Made by a program: the position numbers and the translations under genes
Shown: positions 8,737-18,677 of the stretch, in pieces
Layout: each line of letters starts with the position of its first letter
Numbering within the stretch: position 1 is the stretch's first letter
NCBI RefSeq assembly: GCF_002532045.1
Contig: NZ_NWTG01000008.1
Location: 186,001 to 250,000, forward strand
DNA from: Bradyrhizobium sp. C9
GTDB lineage: Bacteria; Pseudomonadota; Alphaproteobacteria; Rhizobiales; Xanthobacteraceae
Direction of reading: 5' to 3'
DNA: 64,000 nt
The notes under the pieces: model-generated
Seen by the model: the letters and a program-made list of their open reading frames with translations, nothing else
What the model was told of the DNA's origin: nothing
The model's database searches: none

Positions 8737-10095
8737 ATGCAGGTCACCGAGACCCTCAACGAGGGACTGAAGCACGAATTCAAGATCAGCGTTCCGGCAT
8801 CCGATCTCGATGCCAAGGCGGGCGCCAAGCTGGTCGACCTCAAGGACAAGGTCCGTCTCAACGGCTTCCGTCCCGGCAAGGTGCCGGTGGCGCACCTGAA
8901 GAAGATCTACGGCCGCTCGGTCATGGCCGAGACCATCGACCAGACCATCAGCGACACCAACCGGCAGATTTTCGAAGATCGCGGCTTCCGCCTCGCCGGC
9001 GAGCCGAAGATCACGATGCCGACCGAGAAGGACCAGGTCGAGGAATTGCTGTCGGGCAAGACCGACCTGACCTACACCGTCGCGATCGAGGTCGTGCCGC
9101 AGATCCAGCTCGCCGATTTCAAGTCGTTCTCGGTCGAGAAGCCGGTGGTCGATGTCTCCGACGCCGACGTCGACGATGCCATCAAGCGCATCGCCGAGGG
9201 CAGCCGCCCGTACAGCGCCAAGACCGAGGGTGCGGCCGAGAAGGGTGACCGCGTCACCATCAGCTTCAAGGGCACCATCAACGGCGAAGCCTTCGAGGGC
9301 GGCACCGGCGAGGGCATCCAGGTCGTGATCGGCGCGGGCCAGTTCATTCCGGGCTTCGAGGAGCAGCTGATCGGCATCGGCACGGGCGAGACCCGCACGC
9401 TGAAGGTTGGCTTCCCGAAGAACTACCTGAACGACAAGCTCGCCGGTCAGCCGGCCGAGTTCGAGACCACCGCAACGCTGATCGAGGCGCCCGGTGAGGC
9501 CACGATCGACGACGAGTTCGCCAAGACGCTCGGCCTCGAGTCGCTCGACAAGCTGAAGGAAGCCGCCCGCGAGCGCCTGACTGCCGAGTTCGCCGGCGCG
9601 ACCCGCCAGAAGGTCAAGCGTGCGCTGCTCGACCGGCTCGACGAAAGCCACAAATTCGAGGCGCCGCCGTCGCTTGTCGCCGAAGAGTTCAACCTGATGT
9701 GGAACTCGATCAAGGCCGAGATGGACTCGACCGGCAAGAGCTTCGCCGACGAGAACACCACCGAAGATGCGGCCAAGGAAGAGTACCAGAAGATCGCCGA
9801 CCGCCGCGTCCGCCTCGGCCTCGTGCTGTCGGAGATCGGCGAGAAGAACAAGATCACCGTGACCGACGACGAGGTCTCGCGCGCCGTGATCGAGCGCGCG
9901 CGCCAGATGCCGGGCCGCGAGAAGGAAGTCTGGGATTACTACCGCAGCAACGCCCAGGCGCTGGCCCAGCTCCGCGCTCCGATCTACGAGGATAAGGTCG
10001 TCGACTTCGTCCTGGAGCTCGCCAACGTGACCGAGAAGAAGGTCTCCAAGGATGAGCTGTTCAAGGATGAAGACGCCGAGCAAACTGCCGCTTGA
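8737..10095 (+). CDS. tig: Trigger factor (ribosome-associated chaperone and peptidyl-prolyl isomerase)
   Basis: The 452-aa protein matches trigger factor in order: ribosome-binding N-domain with the NGFRPGKVP signature at residues ~43-51, an FKBP-type PPIase domain at ~160-245 (GDRVTISFKG, GAGQFIPGFEEQLIG), and a helical C-terminal chaperone domain. It binds at the ribosome exit tunnel and shields nascent chains. The first ATG is chosen because MQVTETLNEGLKHEF is the family start; upstream in-frame sequence overlaps the tRNA. The gene heads the tig-clpP-clpX-lon block, which is the common alphaproteobacterial order. Confidence 0.97.
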   Translation: MQVTETLNEGLKHEFKISVPASDLDAKAGAKLVDLKDKVRLNGFRPGKVPVAHLKKIYGRSVMAETIDQTISDTNRQIFEDRGFRLAGEPKITMPTEKDQVEELLSGKTDLTYTVAIEVVPQIQLADFKSFSVEKPVVDVSDADVDDAIKRIAEGSRPYSAKTEGAAEKGDRVTISFKGTINGEAFEGGTGEGIQVVIGAGQFIPGFEEQLIGIGTGETRTLKVGFPKNYLNDKLAGQPAEFETTATLIEAPGEATIDDEFAKTLGLESLDKLKEAARERLTAEFAGATRQKVKRALLDRLDESHKFEAPPSLVAEEFNLMWNSIKAEMDSTGKSFADENTTEDAAKEEYQKIADRRVRLGLVLSEIGEKNKITVTDDEVSRAVIERARQMPGREKEVWDYYRSNAQALAQLRAPIYEDKVVDFVLELANVTEKKVSKDELFKDEDAEQTAA

Positions 10096-10301
10096 TTGCG
10101 GCACCGCGCGTTAATGATGAACCGCGAAAGCAGGCCTGGCGAGGGTCCCCCTCGCTAGGCGAGCCGACGCGAATCGGCTTGAACTTCTGCGGCCTGCCCA
10201 GGTGGCTAGTACGGCCAGTCCCGGTCTTGTCGGCCGGAAATTGGCCCATATCTGGGTTAAGCCTTAACGTTCTGCATCACCCCTAACCCTTGGGTTCTTT
10301 C

Positions 10302-10937
10302 ATGCGCGATCCCGTTGAAACCTACATGAACCTCGTGCCGATGGTCGTCGAGCAGACCAATCGCGGCGAACGCGCCTACGACATTTTCTCGCGCCTGCTG
10401 AAAGAGCGCATCATCTTCGTGACCGGTCCGGTCGAGGACGGCATGTCGACGTTGACCGTCGCGCAGCTGCTGTTCCTCGAGGCCGAGAATCCGAAGAAGG
10501 AAATCTCGATGTACATCAACTCGCCGGGTGGCGTGGTGACGTCGGGCCTTGCGATCTACGACACGATGCAATTCATCCGTCCGCCGGTGTCGACGCTGTG
10601 CACGGGGCAGGCGGCCTCGATGGGATCCCTGCTGCTGGCGGCCGGCGAGAAGGACATGCGCTTCACGCTGCCCAACTCCCGGATCATGGTGCATCAGCCG
10701 TCCGGCGGCTTCCAGGGCCAGGCGACCGACATCATGCTGCACGCGCAGGAGATCCTGAATCTCAAGAAGCGCCTCAACGAGATCTACGTGAAGCATACCG
10801 GCCAGACCTACAAGGCAATCGAGGACGCGCTCGAGCGCGACAAGTTCCTCACCGCCGAGGACGCCAAGGCGTTCGGTCTCGTCGACAAGGTTATCGACAA
10901 GCGTCCGGAAGACCCGTCGGCGGCCAAAGCTGCCTGA
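10302..10937 (+). CDS. clpP: ATP-dependent Clp protease proteolytic subunit
   Basis: The 211-aa serine protease shows the ClpP triad: Ser in GQAASMGSLL, His in MVHQPSGG, and Asp in the following helical segment near ERDKFL. It assembles as a tetradecamer and degrades substrates unfolded by ClpX, whose gene follows after 441 bp. The ATG at 10302 is used; a TTG four codons upstream is also in frame. A 7-bp hairpin (GCGAGGG/CCCTCGC, 10139-10155) lies in the gap after tig but has no T-tract. Confidence 0.97.
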   Translation: MRDPVETYMNLVPMVVEQTNRGERAYDIFSRLLKERIIFVTGPVEDGMSTLTVAQLLFLEAENPKKEISMYINSPGGVVTSGLAIYDTMQFIRPPVSTLCTGQAASMGSLLLAAGEKDMRFTLPNSRIMVHQPSGGFQGQATDIMLHAQEILNLKKRLNEIYVKHTGQTYKAIEDALERDKFLTAEDAKAFGLVDKVIDKRPEDPSAAKAA

Positions 10938-11378
10938 TCCGGACAGGCGACCTGAGGCGTCGGTGTGATCTCCACATTGACGCCTCACATAGTCGGCAAA
11001 GCAGGACGGTGGAGTACCCCGCAAGCGCATATGCGGGGGCAGAAAGTTCCGCTTTCGTGCTCATGGCCGGCCGTGGTAATCCCGCAACGTTCCGTGGATT
11101 TCGACGCGTATTCCACGTACGATCGTGGAAAATCACGGTATTGTCACGGTCTTGAGCCTGCCCCCCGATTAGCGAATTCTTGATAGTCGGGTGCCAGCAT
11201 GGTTGGCTGTAATGCATCGGCTATGATCGCGGAGATTCGAATAAACCGTGATCCACACGGTCAGTATTGCGTAGGGTCTTTTTTGGTACGGAATTTGCTC
11301 TATCTACCTAATACTCCGGTTTTGTGCCGGATTGGGTCGATCTGGCAAACGAGGTCGAACGGCGGACGGAGATAATGA
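10938..11378. other. clpP-clpX intergenic region
   Basis: No coding frame of convincing composition is present in these 441 bp. The long gap suggests that clpX has its own promoter. The only structured element I see is a short perfect inverted repeat at 11111-11130, listed separately. The stretch just before clpX is AT-richer than the flanking genes. Confidence 0.6.
11111..11130. promoter_or_regulatory. Perfect inverted repeat upstream of clpX, possible operator
   Basis: TTCCACG and CGTGGAA are perfect 7-bp arms separated by TACGAT. It lies about 250 bp before clpX. The arrangement looks like a dimeric regulator site rather than a terminator because no T-tract follows. The cognate regulator is unknown and the site may be fortuitous. 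Confidence 0.35.
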
Positions 11379-12653
<1,275 letters not shown>

Positions 12654-12973
12654 GGCGCAACTTTCTGTTGGCGCAATTGACGCGGCTGCCGGTGATCCGG
12701 CGGCCGTTGTGGCGCAGCAGCAGCGGCCAGTTTCGCGTCGCAGTAAATGCCTGTTTAGCCTATATTTCCCGGCACTTCTCAGACTTGACACCCCCCCGCC
12801 TGATAGCCACCTAATGCTATCGGTGAGGGATCTCATGTGTTGAGATTCGTCGCTTTACGATGCGGAATATGTGGCTGCTGACGGCAATCTAATTCCGGAT
12901 CACCAAGGCACCTTGTGGCGGTTGCGCAAGCAGGCGGACTGCGTGCAAGGGGGCAAAACAAAAGGATAAGGCC
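12654..12973 (+). other. clpX-lon intergenic region with possible lon promoter
   Basis: These 320 bp lack a gene. A CTTGACA element at 12784-12790 followed by CTAATG at 12811-12816 may be a lon promoter, but the spacing of about 20 bp is not optimal for either a housekeeping or an RpoH-type promoter. The stretch is long enough for regulated transcription of lon independent of clpX. Confidence 0.4.
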
Positions 12974-15403
12974 ATGACGACCTCAAAACCCCGGCCAACG
13001 ATCGTCCACGGCGAAAGCCACTCCTATCCGGTGCTGCCGCTCCGCGACATCGTCGTCTTCCCGCACATGATCGTGCCTCTCTTCGTCGGTCGCGAGAAAT
13101 CGATCCGCGCGCTCGAAGAGGTGATGAAGAACGACGCGCTGATCATGCTCGCGACGCAGAAGAACGCGTCCGATGATGATCCGGCTCCCGATTCAATTTA
13201 CGAGACCGGTACGCTCGCGAGCGTGCTGCAGCTCCTGAAACTGCCCGACGGCACCGTGAAGGTGCTGGTCGAGGGCCTCGAGCGCGCGCGTGTCGAGAAA
13301 TATTCCGACCGCAGCGAGTACTACGAGGCGACCGCGGTCGCGCTCGCCGACACTGACGCCAACTCGGTTGAAGCCGAGGCCTTGGCGCGTTCGGTCGTGT
13401 CCGACTTCGAAAGCTATGTGAAGCTGAACAAGAAGATCTCCGCCGAAGTCGTCGGCGTGGTTCAGGCGATCACTGATTTCGCCAAGCTCGGCGACACCGT
13501 TGCCTCGCATCTCGCGGTCAAGATTGCCGATCGACAAGCGATCCTGGAGACGTTGTCCGTCACCCAGCGCCTGGAGAAGGTGCTCGGCCTGATGGAGAGC
13601 GAGATCTCGGTGTTGCAGGTCGAGAAGCGCATCCGCTCGCGCGTCAAGCGCCAGATGGAGAAGACCCAGCGCGAGTATTACCTGAACGAGCAGATGAAGG
13701 CGATCCAGAAGGAGCTCGGTGACGACGAAGGTCGCGACGAGCTGGCCGATCTGGAGGAGAAGATCTCCAAGACCAAGCTCTCCAAGGAAGCGCGCGAGAA
13801 GGCCCAGCACGAGCTGAAGAAGCTGCGCCAGATGTCGCCGATGTCTGCAGAAGCGACCGTCGTGCGCAACTATCTGGATTGGCTGCTGTCGATTCCGTGG
13901 GGCAAGAAGTCCAAGGTCAAGAAGGACCTCGAGGCCGCGCAGGCGGTGCTGGACTCCGATCACTACGGGCTCGAGAAGGTCAAGGACCGTATCGTCGAGT
14001 ATCTCGCGGTGCAGTCGCGCGCCAACAAGCTGACCGGACCGATCCTGTGCCTGGTCGGGCCTCCCGGCGTCGGCAAGACCTCGCTCGGCAAGTCGATCGC
14101 GAAGGCGACCGGCCGCGAGTTCGTGCGCGTGTCGCTCGGCGGCGTGCGTGACGAGGCCGAGATCCGCGGTCACCGCCGCACCTATATCGGCTCGATGCCC
14201 GGCAAGATCATCCAGTCGATGCGGAAGGCGAAGACCTCGAACCCGCTGTTCCTGCTCGACGAGATCGACAAGATGGGCGCCGATTTCCGTGGCGATCCGT
14301 CGTCGGCGCTGCTTGAGGTCCTGGACCCCGAGCAGAACTCGACCTTCAACGACCATTACCTGGAGGTTGATTACGACCTGTCCAACGTGATGTTCATCAC
14401 GACCGCGAATACGCTGAATATTCCGGGACCGCTGATGGACCGCATGGAGATCATCCGGATCGCCGGCTACACCGAGAACGAGAAGGTCGAGATCGCGCGC
14501 AAGCATCTGATCCCGAGCGCGCTCTCCAAGCACGGTCTGGACTCCAAGGAATGGTCGATCGACGACGCGGCCTTGCTCTTGATGATCCGCCGCTACACCC
14601 GCGAAGCGGGCGTGCGTAACCTGGAGCGTGAGCTCTCCACACTGGCCCGCAAGGCGGTGAAGGAGCTGATGATCTCCAAGAAGAAGTCGGTGAAGGTCAC
14701 CGAAGCGAACATCGAAGAGTTCCTCGGCGTTCCGAAGTATCGCTTCGGCGAGATCGACGACGAGGATCAGGTCGGTATCGTCACGGGTCTGGCCTGGACC
14801 GATGTCGGCGGCGAGCTGTTGACCATTGAAGGCGTCATGATGCCCGGCAAGGGCAAGATGACGGTCACGGGCAATCTGCGCGACGTGATGAAGGAGTCGA
14901 TCTCGGCGGCGGCGTCCTATGTCCGCTCGCGCGCGATCGTCTACGGCATCGAGCCGCCGATGTTCGACCGCCGCGACATCCACGTTCACGTGCCGGAGGG
15001 CGCAACGCCGAAGGACGGTCCGTCCGCCGGCGTGGCGATGGCCACCGCGATCATCTCGGTCATGACCGGCATTCCGGTCCGCCACGATGTCGCGATGACC
15101 GGCGAGATCACGCTGCGTGGTCGCGTGCTGCCGATCGGCGGTCTGAAGGAGAAGCTGCTGGCTGCCGCGCGCGGTGGCATCAAGACGGTGCTGATCCCGG
15201 AGGACAACGCCAAGGATCTCACGGAGATTTCCGATGCGATCAAGGGCGGCATGGAGATCATTCCGGTCTCGCGGCTGGATGAGGTCGTCGCCAAGGCGCT
15301 GGTCCGCGTGCCCGCACCGATCGTCTGGGAAGAGGAGACCAGCAAGGTCGACGTCAAGCCCGACGCTTCGGACGAAGCTTCCGGCGGCCTGACGGCGCAC
15401 TGA
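12974..15403 (+). CDS. lon: ATP-dependent endopeptidase La (Lon)
   Basis: The 809-aa protein has the Lon N-terminal substrate-binding domain (YPVLPLRDIVVFPHM at residues ~16-30), a coiled-coil linker, an AAA+ module with Walker A GPPGVGKTS and Walker B FLLDEIDKMG, and the C-terminal protease domain with catalytic Ser in PKDGPSAGVAM and Lys in GGLKEKLLAA. It degrades misfolded and regulatory proteins in the cytoplasm. The start has an AAAGGATAAGGCC leader. A strong hairpin terminator follows the stop. Confidence 0.98.
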   Translation: MTTSKPRPTIVHGESHSYPVLPLRDIVVFPHMIVPLFVGREKSIRALEEVMKNDALIMLATQKNASDDDPAPDSIYETGTLASVLQLLKLPDGTVKVLVEGLERARVEKYSDRSEYYEATAVALADTDANSVEAEALARSVVSDFESYVKLNKKISAEVVGVVQAITDFAKLGDTVASHLAVKIADRQAILETLSVTQRLEKVLGLMESEISVLQVEKRIRSRVKRQMEKTQREYYLNEQMKAIQKELGDDEGRDELADLEEKISKTKLSKEAREKAQHELKKLRQMSPMSAEATVVRNYLDWLLSIPWGKKSKVKKDLEAAQAVLDSDHYGLEKVKDRIVEYLAVQSRANKLTGPILCLVGPPGVGKTSLGKSIAKATGREFVRVSLGGVRDEAEIRGHRRTYIGSMPGKIIQSMRKAKTSNPLFLLDEIDKMGADFRGDPSSALLEVLDPEQNSTFNDHYLEVDYDLSNVMFITTANTLNIPGPLMDRMEIIRIAGYTENEKVEIARKHLIPSALSKHGLDSKEWSIDDAALLLMIRRYTREAGVRNLERELSTLARKAVKELMISKKKSVKVTEANIEEFLGVPKYRFGEIDDEDQVGIVTGLAWTDVGGELLTIEGVMMPGKGKMTVTGNLRDVMKESISAAASYVRSRAIVYGIEPPMFDRRDIHVHVPEGATPKDGPSAGVAMATAIISVMTGIPVRHDVAMTGEITLRGRVLPIGGLKEKLLAAARGGIKTVLIPEDNAKDLTEISDAIKGGMEIIPVSRLDEVVAKALVRVPAPIVWEEETSKVDVKPDASDEASGGLTAH

Positions 15404-15428
15404 AGCGAGCTCCGATCGACATAAGAAG

Positions 15429-15452
15429 ACGGCGCCTTCGGGCGCCGTTTTT
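15429..15452 (+). terminator. Rho-independent terminator after lon
   Basis: An 8-bp stem (ACGGCGCC/GGCGCCGT) with a TTCG tetraloop is followed directly by a run of five T. It starts 25 bp after the lon stop codon, so it ends the lon transcript. Confidence 0.92.
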
Positions 15453-15605
15453 GTTTCAGAGCGTTTTTGAGCGAAGTGCAAGCGTCGCCCAACGACGTGG
15501 TCGAGCACTGAAATCGATGATACATCGTTGACGGTCGAGCTACGGGGCTTGGACCTCGTCTGCCGCGAATCCAGAACTGACGCGCCGTGAGACGGCGCTC
15601 CCAAT

Positions 15606-15905
15606 ATGAAAGCGGAAATCACCTTCGATCTGATCATGACCGAAGACATGAGTTTTGTTGAAGGTTGTTATCGATTGGCAGGCGGAGCCTGGGAAGTTTT
15701 TGTCTTTACTCACTTGAGATGTGGCCCGTACGGGGTCGGAGTGTGGAAAGACTTGACCTGGAGTAGCGGCGTAAAAGGGCTAAATGCGGTAATGCCGGCT
15801 GAGATAAAACTGAACAAAGCTACGGTTTCGAACGTTCTGTCTCAGGCGTTGGGTGTTACTGAGTGGTTTGAAGTTCGAGGTCCGGATTCCATTATGCTCA
15901 GATGA
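15606..15905 (+). CDS. Hypothetical protein
   Basis: The frame encodes 99 aa from MKAEITFDLIMTEDMSF to SIMLR. No family is recognised. Composition is balanced and hydrophobic patches alternate with charges, unlike the Arg/Ser-rich shadows around it, and base content is visibly lower in GC than neighbouring genes, which suggests an acquired or lineage-specific gene. There is no signal peptide or membrane segment. It stands alone between the lon terminator and a convergent MFS gene. Confidence 0.6.
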   Translation: MKAEITFDLIMTEDMSFVEGCYRLAGGAWEVFVFTHLRCGPYGVGVWKDLTWSSGVKGLNAVMPAEIKLNKATVSNVLSQALGVTEWFEVRGPDSIMLR

Positions 15906-15940
15906 TGTTGCCTCCATGGCATGAACTCATCGATCCGACT

Positions 15941-17152
15941 CTACTCCCTCTTCTCGATGACGAAGTTGCCGATCGCTCCGAGTGCCATCAGCACGCTGGT
16001 GCCGAGGAACACCGCGCGCATGCCGATATGGCCGCCGATGAATCCGCCGGCGAGCGGGCCGATCACCTGGCCGGCATATTGCGCCGAGATCGAATAGCCC
16101 AGCATGCTGCCGGTGACCGTGTCAGGCACGTTGTGCCGGATCACGCTTGCGATGCAGGGCAACAGGCCGCCGAGCGCGAGCCCCATCAGGAAGCGGAGTA
16201 GGATCAGCTGCCAGCCGCTGACCACGAAGGCCTGCGGGATCAGCAGCAGCGCCGAGGCCGCCAGGCAAATGGTGATGATCCGCCAGTGGCCGACGCGATC
16301 GGCGAGCTTCCCGAGATGCGACGACGACAGCAGGCTGCCGAACGCCGCTGCCGACATCACGAGGCCGGCGATGAATGTCACCTGCGGCGTCTCGACGAGC
16401 TGCGCGACATAGACCGTGATGATCGGCTCGATCGACATATTGGCGATCATCAGCAGCAAGCCGGTGCCCCACATCGCGATGACAGGACGCTTGTCCGGAA
16501 CCAGCGACCAGCCGCCACGCGATTTGCCGCCTTTGACCGACCTCGGGCGCGCCTCCTCGCGGATCAGGAAAGTGGTGCCGAGGAAGGTGATGAAGATGAC
16601 GCCGCCGATCAGGAAGAAGGTCGCGCGGATGCTGATCAGGCCCGGCAGCACGCCGCCGATCAAGGGACCTACCAGGCTGCCGGCCATGATGCCGGCCGAC
16701 AGCACGCCGATCGCCCAGCCCGACCGCGCCTTTGGCGTCTGCGACGCGATCAGCACGGTCGAGCCCGAGGCGTAGCCGCCGAGCAGGCCGGTCAACAGCC
16801 GCAAGCCGACCAGTTCATAGACGTTGTGCGCCATGCCGATCAGCGACATGGCGACCGCCATGCCGAGGCTGGCGCGGATCAGCATCAGCTTGCGGCCATA
16901 ACGATCAGCAAGCCGTCCCCACAACGGCGCCGTCAGCGCCGCGCTGAAGAAGGTCGCGCCGTAGGCTACGCCCGACCATTGCACGATGGCGGCATGGTCG
17001 GTCACGCCGAGTTGCTCGACGTAGAGCGGAAGGAACGGCAGCAGCAGCGTCATCCCCACGATGGTCGTGAAGGAACCGAACACGCAGACGATGAGGTTGC
17101 GCTTCCAGGGGCCGGCGTCGAGGGCCGCTTCGCGATCAATCTCCATGTTCAT
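15941..17152 (-). CDS. MFS transporter, drug:H+ antiporter-1 type
   Basis: The 403-aa protein has about twelve hydrophobic segments and the MFS motif A GRLADRYGRKLM between helices 2 and 3. Helix 5 carries GIMAGSLVGPLIGG, the antiporter motif C pattern. A cytoplasmic loop rich in Arg/Ser/Gly splits the two six-helix halves. The likely role is proton-driven efflux of a small molecule from the cytoplasm. It starts one base after the stop of the GntR gene, so the two form an operon and the regulator probably controls export of its own ligand. Confidence 0.88.
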   Translation of the reverse strand: MNMEIDREAALDAGPWKRNLIVCVFGSFTTIVGMTLLLPFLPLYVEQLGVTDHAAIVQWSGVAYGATFFSAALTAPLWGRLADRYGRKLMLIRASLGMAVAMSLIGMAHNVYELVGLRLLTGLLGGYASGSTVLIASQTPKARSGWAIGVLSAGIMAGSLVGPLIGGVLPGLISIRATFFLIGGVIFITFLGTTFLIREEARPRSVKGGKSRGGWSLVPDKRPVIAMWGTGLLLMIANMSIEPIITVYVAQLVETPQVTFIAGLVMSAAAFGSLLSSSHLGKLADRVGHWRIITICLAASALLLIPQAFVVSGWQLILLRFLMGLALGGLLPCIASVIRHNVPDTVTGSMLGYSISAQYAGQVIGPLAGGFIGGHIGMRAVFLGTSVLMALGAIGNFVIEKRE

Positions 17153-17153
17153 G

Positions 17154-17822
17154 TCAGCGCAGCCCGATCACGGCGAAGCCGCGCGCCCGCAGGCCACGAC
17201 GGTCTTCGTTCAGCGAACGCAGCAGGCGATCGCGGGTGTCGGTGATGTGGTCGGCGGCTTCGCGCGCGGCGGAATCCGGATCGTTGGCCTTAATGAAGCC
17301 GAGAATGCGCCGGTGCTCGCGCCAGGCCTGCTCGCGCGAAGGTTCGGTCCACACTTCGAGCCAGCGCGCCCGCGACAGCCGGGTCATGGCGCCGGCGATT
17401 GCCTTGACGATGAAGGGGTTGCCGGAGAGGCGTGCGATCTCGACATGGAAATCGGTGCCGACCCGGTGCCACTCCTCGCGCGGCGCGCCGGACTGACAGG
17501 CGTCCAGCATCTCCTCGACGCCGGCGATGTCGGCCGCGCTCGCCCGCGCGCAGGCGAGGCGGACCGCCGTCGTCTCCAACGGAATCCTGAACTCCGCCAG
17601 CGCTTCGAGTTCACCGAGGTCGATCGGCGCGACGATCCAGTTGCGGCCGTCACGGCGGACCAGCTCTTCGCCTTCGAGCCGCACCAACGCGGCGCGGATC
17701 GGCGTGCGCGATCCCTCGAACCGGCTCTCGAGCCAGCGCTCCGTCAGCCGCTCGCCGGGGCCGAGGTCGAGCGAGAGGATCATCTCCCGGAGCTGGTCGT
17801 GAATCTGGAGCATCTGCGACAT
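17154..17822 (-). CDS. GntR-family (FCD/FadR-type) transcriptional regulator
   Basis: The 222-aa protein has an N-terminal winged HTH with LGPGERLTERWLESRF and SRTPIRAALVRLEGEELV, followed by an all-helical FCD ligand domain with metal-ligand histidines in FHVEIARLSGNPF and REHRRI. The ATG at 17822 is preferred over an ATG at 17915 because the upstream option would put a perfect operator-like palindrome inside the coding region, and family members start about this far before the HTH. It heads an operon with the MFS transporter. Confidence 0.88.
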   Translation of the reverse strand: MSQMLQIHDQLREMILSLDLGPGERLTERWLESRFEGSRTPIRAALVRLEGEELVRRDGRNWIVAPIDLGELEALAEFRIPLETTAVRLACARASAADIAGVEEMLDACQSGAPREEWHRVGTDFHVEIARLSGNPFIVKAIAGAMTRLSRARWLEVWTEPSREQAWREHRRILGFIKANDPDSAAREAADHITDTRDRLLRSLNEDRRGLRARGFAVIGLR

Positions 17823-17867
17823 GGCGGGCCTGCGGGTCCGGGAGCGGAGTTTCGGAATTTTGTCGAC

Positions 17868-17909
17868 GTATCCCGAATTTGTATCCCAAACAATCCCGAT
17901 TTGGGATAC
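17868..17909. promoter_or_regulatory. Operator-like GTATCCC repeats upstream of the GntR gene
   Basis: Perfect 10-bp arms GTATCCCAAA (17881-17890) and TTTGGGATAC (17900-17909) are separated by nine bases, and a third GTATCCC half-site in direct orientation lies at 17868-17874. The cluster sits 46-87 bp before the regulator start codon, where autoregulatory sites of FCD-type GntR proteins normally fall. The link to this regulator is inferred from position. Confidence 0.7.
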
Positions 17910-18025
17910 CAGCATTGTCCCAGCGCGCAGCCCGACCGTGTGCCGGATGCCTTGCGGGCCGCATCCCCGGGAACGACCTCTTGGCGACCGCCTTGTTGCG
18001 CGATGGTTGACTTGGGAGAACGCAG

Positions 18026-18430
18026 ATGCAGATCGACGGGCAATGTCATTGCGGGGCCGTGACCTATCAGGCGGAGATCGATCCCGAACGGGTCTCCATC
18101 TGCCATTGCACGGACTGCCAGGTGCTGACCGGCTCGCCCTATCGTGTCACGGTGATCTGCGCCGCCGAGCAGGTCCGGCTGACCGGAGGGGCTCCGAAGG
18201 TCTACGATAAGCGGGGTGATAACGGCCGGATCCGCTTCCAGCACTTTTGTGGCGATTGCGGTTCCCCCTTGTTCACCAGCGGCGAGGATGGCGGTCCCGA
18301 CGATTGGGGGATCCGCTGGGGCAGCATTCGCCAGCGCGGCGAATTGACCCCGCGACGCCAGGTCTGGTGCCGCTCCGCCGCACCCTGGATCAATGATCTC
18401 AAGGGATTGCCGGCGCGGCCCAAGGATTGA
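18026..18430 (+). CDS. GFA/CENP-V family zinc-binding protein
   Basis: The 134-aa protein carries the glutathione-dependent formaldehyde-activating fold cysteines: GQCHCGAV near the start, CHCTDCQ at ~28-34, and CGDCGS near residue 75. These bind two zinc ions. Some members condense glutathione with formaldehyde, but most are uncharacterised, so the reaction is not assigned. It is divergent from the GntR operon, and its stop codon lies inside the first unit of a short tandem repeat. Confidence 0.85.
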   Translation: MQIDGQCHCGAVTYQAEIDPERVSICHCTDCQVLTGSPYRVTVICAAEQVRLTGGAPKVYDKRGDNGRIRFQHFCGDCGSPLFTSGEDGGPDDWGIRWGSIRQRGELTPRRQVWCRSAAPWINDLKGLPARPKD

Positions 18431-18490
18431 ATGCCCAAGGCTTGAAGCCCAAGGGCTTGAAGCCCAAGCCTTGAAGCCTACGGATTGAGG
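18419..18490 (+). repeat. Five imperfect ~14-15-bp tandem repeats
   Basis: Units begin at about 18419, 18434, 18448, 18463 and 18477 and follow the pattern CCCAAGGCTTGAAG with small changes. The first unit contains the stop codon of the GFA-family gene, so the repeat grew by duplication of that gene's 3' end. It could vary between strains. Confidence 0.8.
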
Positions 18491-18552
18491 CCTTGCGGCC
18501 CTCGCGACCTTGCGCCCGAGGGGCGGGCGAGGCTAAAGAGGCGCGCAGGTAA

Positions 18553-18629
18553 GGGCGGCTAGCTCAGCTGGTTAGAGCATCTCGTTTACACCGAGAGGGT
18601 CGGGAGTTCGAATCTCTCGCCGCCTACCA
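18553..18629 (+). tRNA. tRNA-Val (anticodon UAC)
   Basis: A 77-nt cloverleaf with encoded CCA. The D-arm GCTCAGCTGGTTAGAGC is standard, the anticodon stem TCTCG/CGAGA encloses a loop with TAC, and the T-arm reads GGGAGTTCGAATCTCTC. Acceptor pairing is complete apart from a G-T first pair. Confidence 0.95.
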
Positions 18630-18677
18630 GCCTTCGACGATGTGGTTCTGGCGGATCAATCGCGGCTCCTGAACGGC

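Noticed and set aside
8668..10104. Long minus-strand frame opposite tig
   Set aside because: It is the antisense of a canonical gene, is Leu/Asp/Arg-rich without domains, and reflects high-GC codon usage.
10139..10155. Hairpin after tig as a terminator
   Set aside because: The 7-bp stem has no T-tract, so it is mentioned only as a structure.
13193..15649. 818-codon minus-strand frame opposite lon
   Set aside because: Same reason: antisense shadow of lon with no recognisable domain, rich in His/Arg/Asp/Leu.
15902..16201. Plus-strand frame opposite the 3' end of the MFS gene
   Set aside because: His/Ala/Glu-rich antisense shadow, and the MFS gene is well supported.
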